Assembly (NCBI GenBank): GCA_019747795.1
Contig: JAIEQK010000095.1
Span: 1-51,387 of the forward strand
Length of the DNA: 51,387 nucleotides
Direction of reading: 5' to 3'
From: Gammaproteobacteria bacterium
Lineage (GTDB): Bacteria; Pseudomonadota; Gammaproteobacteria; Ga0077536
Shown in pieces: positions 43,443 through 50,812 of the stretch (position 1 is its first letter; each line of letters begins with the position of its first letter). Both the position numbers and the translations under genes were made by a program. The notes under the pieces are model-generated. The model saw only the letters and a list, made by a program, of their open reading frames with translations. It was not told the origin of the DNA and searched no databases.

Positions 43443-44612
43443 TCAGCGCGCGTGACCTGCCATCAGGCGCGCGATGGTGTTGTGATAGTTCTGCACGGCG
43501 GGCTCGTTGCGGCCGAACAGGAATTCCTGGTTGGCGCCGCTCGTGAGCCCGGCCTGGATGGTGCGGCCGACCGCGTAGTCTTCGTCCTTCACGGCCTGCA
43601 GCACCATGGCGCTGAAGAGCTCCGAAGCGGCGCGCTCCTGCTCGGTCACCGGCGGCTTCGCCACCAGCACGGTCTGGCGGGTGACGGTGGTGGTCGGTGT
43701 CGGGCCAGGGAAGATCTGGCTCACCAGGCAGTGGTCGCCCAGGATCCCGGAGATCGATGTATTGGGAAAACAGTTGTGGATGAGACGGATGTGTTTCTGC
43801 TCATCCCACGCGCTCTCCGGCTGATCGACGAGTTCCGCCAGTGACTTGCGGCCGAAGGTCAGGCGCTGGTGCGGGCCCCAGGTGTCCAGCACGAGGAGGT
43901 TGCCGACCGTGTACTGGCCGACCGTCTTGCCGTGCAGCGAATTGTGATGGTAGGCCTCGAGGTAGCCGTCCAGCGCCACCTTCCAGCCCGGCCCGTCCAG
44001 TTCGCGCTGCTCGTAGATGCTCCAGGTGTCGAGTTGCAGCGTAGCCAGTTCATCGACGAAGTCGCCGAGCCAGGCGTCGATGTCCAGCGGCTCGCCGGGC
44101 GTGAGTTTCACGTACACCAGGCCCGCGCGCTCGGCGCAGTCGAGTTCGGTGAGACCGAGGGTTGCGTGATCGACGTCGCCGAAAGTCTCGGCGGCGTAAC
44201 GGTTGATGAGCGCGCCCTGCGTGTCGTAGGCCCAGGCGTGGTAGGGGCAGGTGAAGACGCGCGCATGGCCGCGTCCCTGCGCGCACACCGTCGCGCCGCG
44301 ATGGCGGCAGGCATTCAGGAAGGCGCGCGCGCGGCCATCCTTGCCGCGCACCATCAGCACCGGCACGTCCAGGACCTGCATCGCGCGGTAGTCGCCGGCC
44401 TGCGGGATCTCGATGCTCAACGCGAGTGCGAGCGGCAGGTGCTTGAACACGCGCTCGACTTCGCGCCGATAGCGCTCGGGGTCGATGTAGGCCGCGACCG
44501 GCATGTGCATCACGCTCGCGGCCTGGTCGGTGGTGCCGGCCTGGAAGTGCGCGAGCGCGCGGCGCGTGAGACCGAGCATCACCTCGCGCCGATCGGTGGC
44601 GGCCGCGCTCAT
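43443..44612 (-). CDS. Rieske non-heme iron ring-hydroxylating oxygenase, alpha subunit
   Basis: The 389-residue protein has a Rieske 2Fe-2S domain (CRHRGATVC then CPYHAWAYD: C-x-H and C-x2-H ligands) and a catalytic domain whose mononuclear iron ligands include the two His of GYLEAYHHNSLH. The third, acidic ligand probably lies in the C-terminal third. FGRNEPAVQNYHN is the usual tail of this family. It dihydroxylates or demethylates an aromatic or cyclic substrate with O2. The gene overlaps the SnoaL-like gene upstream by 4 bp. The SnoaL-like protein may take the place of the beta subunit. No reductase or ferredoxin gene is in the cluster. Confidence 0.94.
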   Translation of the reverse strand: MSAAATDRREVMLGLTRRALAHFQAGTTDQAASVMHMPVAAYIDPERYRREVERVFKHLPLALALSIEIPQAGDYRAMQVLDVPVLMVRGKDGRARAFLNACRHRGATVCAQGRGHARVFTCPYHAWAYDTQGALINRYAAETFGDVDHATLGLTELDCAERAGLVYVKLTPGEPLDIDAWLGDFVDELATLQLDTWSIYEQRELDGPGWKVALDGYLEAYHHNSLHGKTVGQYTVGNLLVLDTWGPHQRLTFGRKSLAELVDQPESAWDEQKHIRLIHNCFPNTSISGILGDHCLVSQIFPGPTPTTTVTRQTVLVAKPPVTEQERAASELFSAMVLQAVKDEDYAVGRTIQAGLTSGANQEFLFGRNEPAVQNYHNTIARLMAGHAR

Positions 44613-45184
44613 GACGACGTCCCCGACGTCACGTGCCGCGCGAGAAACTCGCGCCACGGCGCCAGGGTTTCCGGGTAGTCGGCCGGCAGGCGCTCGCCGC
44701 GAATGAAGAGCCGGTTGCGCTCCTTGAGCGCGCCGGCGTACTCGGTGACCGGCACGTAGTAGAGGAAATGGATGCTGCGTTTCGCGATGCGCCAGCGCCC
44801 GTCCTCGCGACGGTATTCGTCGTGGTAGCGCATCGCGGCCAGGCTTACCACTTCCGACGGGCAGGTCTCCGCGTGGCTCAGCACCAGGCCCGTGGCGCGG
44901 TCGGGGTCGGCCTCGTCGAAGGTGATGACGTGATCGTGCGTCCAATGAAAGGCCGGGCCGCGTACCTTGAACAGTTCGATGTACATCGCCTCGATCGCGG
45001 CGCGGCCATGGGCCAGCATCGCGCCGCTCGGCGAATCGAACACCGCGTCGACCGTGAACAGGTCGCACAGGCGCGGCATGTCATGCTCGTCGCAGGCGAT
45101 GGCGTAGGCGGTGATGAGATCACTGATCGCGAAGCGCGACTCCAGCCGGTCGATGCTGCGCTTGAGCGCGGCCATGTCATCCAT
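44609..45184 (-). CDS. SnoaL/NTF2-like protein (possible beta subunit or isomerase)
   Basis: The 191-residue protein has the NTF2-like cone fold: ISDLITAYAIACDEHDMPRLCDLFTVDAVFD, then GRAAIEAMYIELF, and RYHDEYRREDGRWRIAKRSI. The family includes ring-hydroxylating oxygenase beta subunits, SnoaL cyclases and ketosteroid isomerases. The direct coupling (4-bp overlap) to the Rieske alpha subunit makes a beta-subunit-like or substrate-handling role the best guess. It is larger than the usual 140-residue SnoaL domain because of a C-terminal tail (about 160-191). The catalytic Asp-Tyr pair of ketosteroid isomerase cannot be assigned by eye. Confidence 0.85.
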   Translation of the reverse strand: MDDMAALKRSIDRLESRFAISDLITAYAIACDEHDMPRLCDLFTVDAVFDSPSGAMLAHGRAAIEAMYIELFKVRGPAFHWTHDHVITFDEADPDRATGLVLSHAETCPSEVVSLAAMRYHDEYRREDGRWRIAKRSIHFLYYVPVTEYAGALKERNRLFIRGERLPADYPETLAPWREFLARHVTSGTSS

Positions 45185-45202
45185 GGTGAGTCCTCGAGAG
45201 TG

Positions 45203-46195
45203 TCAGGATAAGGACGCGCGCAGCAGGCGGCGCGCATTGTCGGCGTAGGGGCGGGCTTCGGCCCGCACGTCGCCCGGCTGCTGATCCCAACCGGCGAAGT
45301 TGGTACCGAACAGCAGCCGGTCAGGATTCACGCGACGCCTCAGCAGTTCCACGGACTCGGCGGAGTGCACGTGGATGTCGAACCACAGGCGATGCAGCAG
45401 CGCTTCGAAGGCGCCGTCCTCGCGCAGGCTCGCGCTCGCCCAGGGGCGCTTGCGCGCGGCACTCGCCATGCGTCCGAAGAGATAGCCGGTGGCGCCGCCG
45501 CCGTGGCTAACGGCAATGTCCAGCTTGGGATGACGCTCCAGCACGCCGCCGTAGATGAGCGTGCACACCGCGATGGTCTCCTGCGCGCAGAAGCCGATGA
45601 TGATGTCGAGATCGAAGCGCTTGAGGTTGGGATCGCCGGGCGGGCCGTCGATGCCGGCCGGCGCCGGATGGATGAACAGCGGCACATCGAGCGCGACCAG
45701 GGTCTCGTAGAACGCATCGAGCGCTGGATCGTCCAGCGGCCGGCCGAAGTCGCTGCCGATGTAGGGCCCGACCATGCCGAGTTCACGCACCGCTCGAGTC
45801 GTCTCCTCGATGGCGAAACCGATATCCTGCATCGGCACCGCCGCGCAGGCGGCGAGACGCGCGGCGTGCGGCGCGACCTGGGCGGCGAGGGCGTCGTTGT
45901 GCACGCGGCAGAAGTCGCGCGCCGCGGCCGGCTCGATGAAGTGGAAATAGGTGAGCGGATTGGGCGACAGCACCTGGAAGTCGATACCGGCACGGTCCAT
46001 GGCGGCGAGGCGCAGGTCCACGTCCATGAAGGGGCTGCCGCGGTAGCGCACGCCGTGCAGCTCGTAGCCGCCGACGCGAAAGCGCGGCTGGGCCTCGTAG
46101 CCGAGTTCGGGGCCGTGCTCGCCGGCCGCGCCCATGGTCGCTTCCAGTACGGCGTGGGCGTGGACGTCGATGGTCTGCGCGTCAGCGAGGCTCAC
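45203..46195 (-). CDS. amidohydrolase 2 family (ACMSD-like decarboxylase/hydrolase)
   Basis: The 330-residue TIM-barrel metalloprotein is of the amidohydrolase 2 group. IDVHAHAV carries the HxH metal motif, LFIHPAPAG the next His, AVSHGGGATGYLFGRM the fourth, and FGTNFAGWD the metal Asp. Family members such as ACMSD and gamma-resorcylate decarboxylase remove CO2 from ring-cleavage or phenolic acids. Members associated with P450 and Rieske clusters often act on cyclic dicarbonyls. It overlaps the preceding amidohydrolase gene by 4 bp and is followed by the SnoaL-like gene after 18 bp. Decarboxylation is favoured over hydrolysis, with moderate confidence. Confidence 0.9.
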   Translation of the reverse strand: MSLADAQTIDVHAHAVLEATMGAAGEHGPELGYEAQPRFRVGGYELHGVRYRGSPFMDVDLRLAAMDRAGIDFQVLSPNPLTYFHFIEPAAARDFCRVHNDALAAQVAPHAARLAACAAVPMQDIGFAIEETTRAVRELGMVGPYIGSDFGRPLDDPALDAFYETLVALDVPLFIHPAPAGIDGPPGDPNLKRFDLDIIIGFCAQETIAVCTLIYGGVLERHPKLDIAVSHGGGATGYLFGRMASAARKRPWASASLREDGAFEALLHRLWFDIHVHSAESVELLRRRVNPDRLLFGTNFAGWDQQPGDVRAEARPYADNARRLLRASLS

Positions 46196-47550
46196 AGTGA
46201 TTCTCCGCGCTTGAACTCGTCCACCACGTCCTGTCGCAGGATACGTGTGCCGTAGTGCGGCGCGCGCCAGCCCGGCGGGTCCCGGCGCGGCGGCGCGCTG
46301 AAGCTGGGCACGGGCTCACCGTTCATGATCACCTGGCGCAGATTCTCACGCCGGCCGAGCACGGTGACGTCTCGAGCCACGTCGCCCGCCACCAGCAGCA
46401 GATCGGCCAGGCGGCCGACTTCGACCGCGCCGGTCTCGCCGGTGAGTCCGAGCGCGAAGGCGTTGTCGCTGGTCGCGGCCCTGATCGCTTCCAGGGGCGT
46501 GAAGCCGAGGTCCTTCACGAACACTTCCAGCTCGCGGTAATGCCAGTCGCCGTAGGGCGTGATGGAAAAGCCCGACTCGGTGCCGCACAGCATGGGCACG
46601 CCGGCGTCGTAGGCGCGCTTCAGCATCACCGCGCTTTCTTCGATCTCCTTCTGGAAGATCTTGCGGATGCCTTCGGACGCGCCGACCGCCGCGCCGTAGT
46701 CGGCGAGATTGGCCTGGAAGGTGAAGGTCGGCACGATGGGCACGCGGCGTTCGACCACCGCTTCCAGTGCGGCGTCGTCCATGTAGGTCGCGTGCAGGAT
46801 CATGTCCATGCCGGCCAGCGCCGCGTCCCGCGTGCTGCTCGCGCCGCGACAGTGGCCGACCACCGGGATGCCGAGTTCGTGGGCGGTGTCGCATACGAGT
46901 TTCAGCTCGTCCAGCGTCCACATCTGTACTTCGCCCTTGATGCGCTGGCGCGGCGTGAGGCCGGTGACGTGCACCTTGATCCAGTCGACGCCGATCTTTA
47001 TCTGTCGCCGCACCTCGCGCACGATCTCGTCGCGGCCATGCACCACCATGCCGTAGCCGCGCCGGCCTTCGTCGGGGATCAGCCGGCCGGCGGTGCCGCC
47101 GCCGGCGGTGAGCAGTGCGTTGCCGCCGGTGGCCATGCGCGGCCCGGGCACGATGCCGGCCTCGAGCGCGTCGCGCAGGTCCACGCCCACCTCCCACAGC
47201 GAGTCGGCGTCGAAGAAGCCGGTCACGCCGGCGGCGAGCAGCTTGCGCACGTTGGCCGCGGCGATGATCGCGGCGAGTCCTTCGCGTCGATGGAAGAAGA
47301 GCTCGTCGTTGGAATTCGGCTCGTCGAAGCTGATGTGGCAGTGCGCATCGATCAGGCCGGGCATGACGGTCATGCCGCGGGCGTCGATGCGTGGCACGGC
47401 GGGTGGCGTGCTTGCGCCGAGATCGGGCGCGACCGCCGCGATGCGGTTGCCGGCCAGCAGCACGTCAGCGCTGAAGGGCGGATTGCCGAGGCCATCGATC
47501 ACCTGGCCGCCTTCGATCAGCAGGCTCGCGGGGGTCTGTTCGTTCATCAT
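46192..47550 (-). CDS. amidohydrolase family protein (imidazolonepropionase-like)
   Basis: The 452-residue amidohydrolase 1 protein has a composite beta-sandwich (start SLLIEGGQVIDGLGNPPF, end GRLADLLLVAGDV) around a TIM barrel. Metal positions are AHCHIS (HxH), KVHVTG (bridging Lys is possible here), GHCRG and HATYMDD. The final metal acid reads CGTESG, so it is Glu where most members have Asp (GTDS/GTDA). It may hydrolyse a cyclic amide, lactone or ester. MMNEQ gives two possible ATGs (47550, 47547), with GTGAG upstream. It lies 8 bp after the P450 gene and overlaps the next amidohydrolase by 4 bp. Confidence 0.9.
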   Translation of the reverse strand: MMNEQTPASLLIEGGQVIDGLGNPPFSADVLLAGNRIAAVAPDLGASTPPAVPRIDARGMTVMPGLIDAHCHISFDEPNSNDELFFHRREGLAAIIAAANVRKLLAAGVTGFFDADSLWEVGVDLRDALEAGIVPGPRMATGGNALLTAGGGTAGRLIPDEGRRGYGMVVHGRDEIVREVRRQIKIGVDWIKVHVTGLTPRQRIKGEVQMWTLDELKLVCDTAHELGIPVVGHCRGASSTRDAALAGMDMILHATYMDDAALEAVVERRVPIVPTFTFQANLADYGAAVGASEGIRKIFQKEIEESAVMLKRAYDAGVPMLCGTESGFSITPYGDWHYRELEVFVKDLGFTPLEAIRAATSDNAFALGLTGETGAVEVGRLADLLLVAGDVARDVTVLGRRENLRQVIMNGEPVPSFSAPPRRDPPGWRAPHYGTRILRQDVVDEFKRGESL

Positions 47551-47558
47551 CACTTTTC

Positions 47559-48746
47559 TCACCAGGCTACCGGCAGCGAGCGTGCGCCACGCACCCAGAG
47601 CGAGGCCAGCCACTCGGTGCGGGTTTCGAGTCGTCGAATGTCGGGCATGCGCGCCAGCACTGCTGCGAGGGCGATGGCGCCCATGCGTTTGCCGAGCGCG
47701 GCGCCCGGGCAGTAGTGGGGGCCATGGGCAAAGGACAGGTGCCGTCCGGCATCACGATGGATGTCGAAGTGCTCCGGCGCGTCCCAGTGGCGCTCATCGC
47801 GATTGGCCGAGCCGATGTAGGACAGCACGTAGCTGCCGGCAGGAATAAGCGCGCCATGCAGTTCGACATCGTGGGTGGCGGTCTGGAACACCAGGTTGAC
47901 CGGCGACCAGTAGCGCAGTGTCTCATCCATGAGATTGGCGCACAGCGCGGGATCCTCGCGCACCGCGGCCAGCGCCTCGGGGTGCTCGAAGAGCGCGAGC
48001 AGCGCGCTGCTGATCATGTGGGACGGCGTCTCCGAGCCCCCGAAGTGGGTCAGCACGGCGATGGAGAGCACCTGAAGCGAAGTCAGCACGTCGCCGTCTT
48101 CCTCGGCACGCACCAGGTGCGAAATGAAGTCGTCCCCCGGCGCCACGCGGCGCTCGGCGATGCTGCGCTCGAGGTAGGCGCGCAGTTCCGCGACGCTCGC
48201 GCGGATGCGCGCCACCTCGTCGGGCGGCAGGCTCGCGCGGTTGGCGGCGTTCAGCAGGTCGGCGGTCCAGATCTTGAAGTTCTCGCGCTGGCTGCGGTCC
48301 ACGCCGAGGAGTTCGGCGGTGACGCTCACGGGGACGTAGGCGGCGAAATCGGCCACGAAGTCGAACTCGTGGCCCCGCGCCATGATCTCGTCCAGCAGCC
48401 CGTCGACGATGGCGCGGATGCGCGGTTCCAGGGATCGCGTCACCGCCGGCGTGAAGGCCTGGCCGGCCAGCTTGCGCAGCGGCGTGTGGGCCGGTGGATC
48501 CATGGCGATCAGGGACGGCGTCTCCGGCACCGGGTCGAGGTCGCCGAAGGCCTGCGCGATGAAGTCCCGCGCCGAGTAGGTCTCCGGATGCAGGAAGGTG
48601 TGCTTGCAGTCGTCGTAGCGGAACAGGCCCCAGGCCTTCAGCGCAGGGATGTAGCTGACCGGCGCGTCGTTCCGCAGGCGGCGGTACCAGGGATAGGGAT
48701 CCTGCTGCACTTCGCGCAGCGTGGGATCGAACTCGACGGCGCTCAT
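47559..48746 (-). CDS. cytochrome P450 (first gene of the catabolic operon)
   Basis: The 395-residue P450 has the heme loop FAHGPHYCPGAALGK (FxxGxxxCxG), ExxR as ETLRYW, and an I-helix HFGGSETPSH with the acid and Thr present (SET) but Pro after it. RKLAGQAFTPAVTRSLEPRI and PSLIAMDPPAHTPLR are typical of class I bacterial P450s such as those acting on terpenoids. ATG 48746 is chosen (MSAVEFDPTLREVQQDPYPWY); the frame runs further upstream into the promoter region. A promoter with an embedded palindrome lies 52 bp before it. The first intragenic gap to the amidohydrolase is 8 bp, so it heads the eight-gene operon. Confidence 0.94.
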   Translation of the reverse strand: MSAVEFDPTLREVQQDPYPWYRRLRNDAPVSYIPALKAWGLFRYDDCKHTFLHPETYSARDFIAQAFGDLDPVPETPSLIAMDPPAHTPLRKLAGQAFTPAVTRSLEPRIRAIVDGLLDEIMARGHEFDFVADFAAYVPVSVTAELLGVDRSQRENFKIWTADLLNAANRASLPPDEVARIRASVAELRAYLERSIAERRVAPGDDFISHLVRAEEDGDVLTSLQVLSIAVLTHFGGSETPSHMISSALLALFEHPEALAAVREDPALCANLMDETLRYWSPVNLVFQTATHDVELHGALIPAGSYVLSYIGSANRDERHWDAPEHFDIHRDAGRHLSFAHGPHYCPGAALGKRMGAIALAAVLARMPDIRRLETRTEWLASLWVRGARSLPVAW

Positions 48747-48797
48747 CTCTCGGGCCTCGGCTGAAGGGCGGGCCGATGCCGCCCGCCGCTGGCCCAG

Positions 48798-48827
48798 ATA
48801 GTAAGCGTCCTTACCAAATCGGCACAA
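48798..48827 (-). promoter_or_regulatory. operon promoter with GTAAG-N4-CTTAC operator-like dyad in the spacer
   Basis: On the minus strand, TTGTGC (48827-48822), an 18-bp spacer and TACTAT (48803-48798) form a plausible promoter for the P450-led operon. The dyad GTAAGCGTCCTTAC (48801-48814) lies across the spacer and touches the -10, so a bound dimer would block RNA polymerase. This is the standard position of TetR-family operators; no such regulator gene is in the window. Leader length to the ATG would be about 45 nt. Confidence 0.55.
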
Positions 48828-48852
48828 ACCCCGAATCGCGGGGGGCGGCCCG

Positions 48853-48881
48853 CTGGCCGCGGGGGAACGAGGCCGTACAAT
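48853..48881 (+). promoter_or_regulatory. sigma70-like promoter for the CoA-transferase gene
   Basis: CTGGCC (48853-48858), 17 bp, then TACAAT (48876-48881), followed by GCCGG as in the prfB promoter (TTGGCC-N17-TACAAT-GCCGG). It fires away from the operon promoter; the GTAAG dyad lies 38 bp upstream of its -35. The CoA-transferase ATG is 51 bp downstream. Confidence 0.5.
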
Positions 48882-48932
48882 GCCGGACCGCGCCGCGAGG
48901 CGCTGTCGCGCAATTCACCGGGGAGAACCGCC

Positions 48933-50120
48933 ATGCAGCCCATGACAGGCATACGCATCATCGATGTCACGACCAACGCCTCGGGCCCCATGGCCACCGG
49001 CATGCTCGCCGACCAGGGCGCGGACGTTATCCGCTTCGAGACCGTCGGCGCGGGCGATCCGGCGCGCCACGTCGGCGGCGTGCGCGGCGGGGTGTCGGCC
49101 TATTTCGCGCAGATGAATCGCAACAAGCGCTCGATGGCGGTCGACCTCAAGAACCCCGCCATTCGTCCGGCGCTCTACAAGCTCATCGAGACCGCCGACG
49201 TGTTCGTGCAGAACTCGCGTCCCGGCGCGCTCGATCGCGCCGGCTACGGCTTCGAGGATCTGCACCGCATCAACCCCCGCCTGATCTACGTTTCCATCTC
49301 GGGCTTCGGTCGCAGCAACCCGGCCGCCGACAAGCGCGTCTACGATCCGGTCATCCAGTCGGTATCGGGTTTCGCCGCGGCCCAGGGCGCGGGGGGCGGC
49401 GAGCCGCAGCTGATGCGCACCATCGCGAGCGACAAGGTCGCCGCCGTCACCGCCGCGCAGGCCATCTCCTCGGCGCTCTTCGCGCGCGAGCGCGGCCTCA
49501 TCGCAGGGCACCACGTCGAACTCTCCATGCTCGACGCGAGCCTGCACTTCCTGTGGCCGGAAGTGTTCTGGAACAACAGCTTCGTCGGCGCCGAGGGCTT
49601 CACCCCGAAACCGCTGATAGCGTCCTTCTACGAGCTGCTCCGCACCCAGGACGGCTTCATCACGCTGATCGTGGTCGGCGATGGCGAGTTCGCCGGCGTG
49701 TGCCGCGCGCTCCGCATCGAGCACCTGCTGGACGACCCGCGCTTCACCTCGCTCACGCTGCGCTTCGCCAATTATTCGCAGATGCTGACCGAGTTCCGCC
49801 CGGCGGCGGCGAACTTCACCTGCGCGGAACTGATCGCGCGCCTCGAGGAGAACGATGTGCCTTGCGCCAAGGTGAACCAGCTGCACGAGGTGGCGGACGA
49901 CCCGCGCGTGAAGCATGGCGACACCTTGGTGGAGTACGAGCACCCGCGCGGCGGCCGCATCCGTCAGGCCAGCGCGCCGGCGGTGTTTGCCGGCGAACGC
50001 ATGCCGGTGCGTCTTCCGGCGCCGGCGCTCGGCGAACACACCGCCGAAGTGCTGCGCGCGGTCGGCTGCAGCGACGCGGAGATCGACGCCTGGGTGGCGT
50101 CAGGGGCGGTCGGCGTGTGA
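48933..50120 (+). CDS. class III (CaiB/BaiF) acyl-CoA transferase
   Basis: The 395-residue protein has the class III CoA-transferase fold: GIRIIDVTTNASGPMATGML at the N terminus, RNKRSMAVDLKNP, a YDPVIQSVSGF block whose Asp is the catalytic nucleophile, HHVELSMLDASLHFLWPEVF, and VPCAKVNQLHEVADDPRV. It moves CoA between a carboxylic acid and an acyl-CoA donor. Divergent from the P450-led operon, it is a reasonable entry enzyme that activates the operon's acid product for further breakdown; this is inference. The ATG at 48933 has GGGGAGAA upstream. The next gene lies beyond a hairpin repeat. Confidence 0.92.
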   Translation: MQPMTGIRIIDVTTNASGPMATGMLADQGADVIRFETVGAGDPARHVGGVRGGVSAYFAQMNRNKRSMAVDLKNPAIRPALYKLIETADVFVQNSRPGALDRAGYGFEDLHRINPRLIYVSISGFGRSNPAADKRVYDPVIQSVSGFAAAQGAGGGEPQLMRTIASDKVAAVTAAQAISSALFARERGLIAGHHVELSMLDASLHFLWPEVFWNNSFVGAEGFTPKPLIASFYELLRTQDGFITLIVVGDGEFAGVCRALRIEHLLDDPRFTSLTLRFANYSQMLTEFRPAAANFTCAELIARLEENDVPCAKVNQLHEVADDPRVKHGDTLVEYEHPRGGRIRQASAPAVFAGERMPVRLPAPALGEHTAEVLRAVGCSDAEIDAWVASGAVGV

Positions 50121-50127
50121 ACCATGT

Positions 50128-50166
50128 GGGGACAGACCACGGTTTCCACGAAACCGTGGTCTGTCC
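50128..50166. repeat. short hairpin of the GGGGACAGACCACGG family
   Basis: GGGGACAGACCACGGTTTC (50128-50146), CAC, and GAAACCGTGGTCTGTC (50150-50165) form a 16-bp stem with a 3-nt loop. The arms are the same as those of the 28122-28199 element, but the spacer is almost gone. It sits between the CoA-transferase and DUF1993 genes and may end transcription of the first. Confidence 0.85.
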
Positions 50167-50197
50167 GCGTTTATCCCAATTCAGCGGAGTCCCATCG

Positions 50198-50704
50198 ATG
50201 AGCAATCTTTTCTACGCACAGGTCGTGACCGGCTTCAGCCACACGCTGCTGAGTCTCTCGCAAGTCCTGGACAAGGCCGCGGCGCACGCGGAACGCAGCG
50301 GTTTCGACGCGCAGAACCTGCTGACGGCCCGTCTCTTTCCCGACATGTTCCCCTGCACGCGCCAGTTCCAGATCGCGACCGACGTGGCCAAGGGCGCGGC
50401 TGCGCGCCTGAGCGGGGGCGAAGCGCCGCGCTGGGAGGACACCGAGCAGACCGTCGCGGAACTGCAGGCCCGGCTGACCAAGGTGCGGGACTACCTGGCC
50501 ACCTTCACCGCGGCGCAGTTCGACGGCGCGGCGTCCCGCGCCATCGAGGTGAAGACGCCGGCGGGCGCCTTCTCCTTCACCGGCGAGACCTTCCTGCATC
50601 GCTGGGCGGTGCCGAACTTCTACTTCCACTGCACCACGGCCTACAACCTGCTGCGCCACGGCGGCGTGCCGGTCGGCAAGTTCGATTTCCTGGGGGCGCT
50701 CTGA
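50198..50704 (+). CDS. DUF1993 domain protein
   Basis: The 168-residue protein matches DUF1993, a DinB-like four-helix bundle family of unknown function: LFYAQVVTGFSHTLLSLSQVLDKAAAHA, ARLFPDMFPCTRQFQIATD, ETFLHRWAVPNFYFHCTTAYNLLRH. The last stretch has His residues that could bind a metal. It is cytosolic, with no signal peptide. The ATG at 50198 has GCGGAG at a normal distance. It stands alone between two repeat elements, with no sign of an operon. The long frame upstream is a shadow of the CoA-transferase gene. Confidence 0.88.
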   Translation: MSNLFYAQVVTGFSHTLLSLSQVLDKAAAHAERSGFDAQNLLTARLFPDMFPCTRQFQIATDVAKGAAARLSGGEAPRWEDTEQTVAELQARLTKVRDYLATFTAAQFDGAASRAIEVKTPAGAFSFTGETFLHRWAVPNFYFHCTTAYNLLRHGGVPVGKFDFLGAL

Positions 50705-50711
50705 CGCGGGA

Positions 50712-50812
50712 CGGGCTGGCATCAGCCCGGCACTCTCGTTGCAGGCTCTGGAAGCGAATGGCGGGTTGAAACCCGCCCTACAAGGAATGTCGGGCTGAAG
50801 CCCGACCTACAC
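50712..50812. repeat. cluster of three REP-like palindromes
   Basis: A CGGGCTGGCATCAGCCCGG hairpin (50712-50730) is followed by two inverted elements: GAATGGCGGGTTGAAACCCG...CCTACA (50756-50782) and GGAATGTCGGGCTGAAGCCCG...CCTACACG (50785-50812). The last carries the CTAC (GTAG on the minus strand) foot, whose TAG is the stop codon of the flanking nitronate-monooxygenase-like gene. The stems differ (GGCGGGTT, TCGGGCT), but the layout is the same as at 5358 and 26721. Confidence 0.85.
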
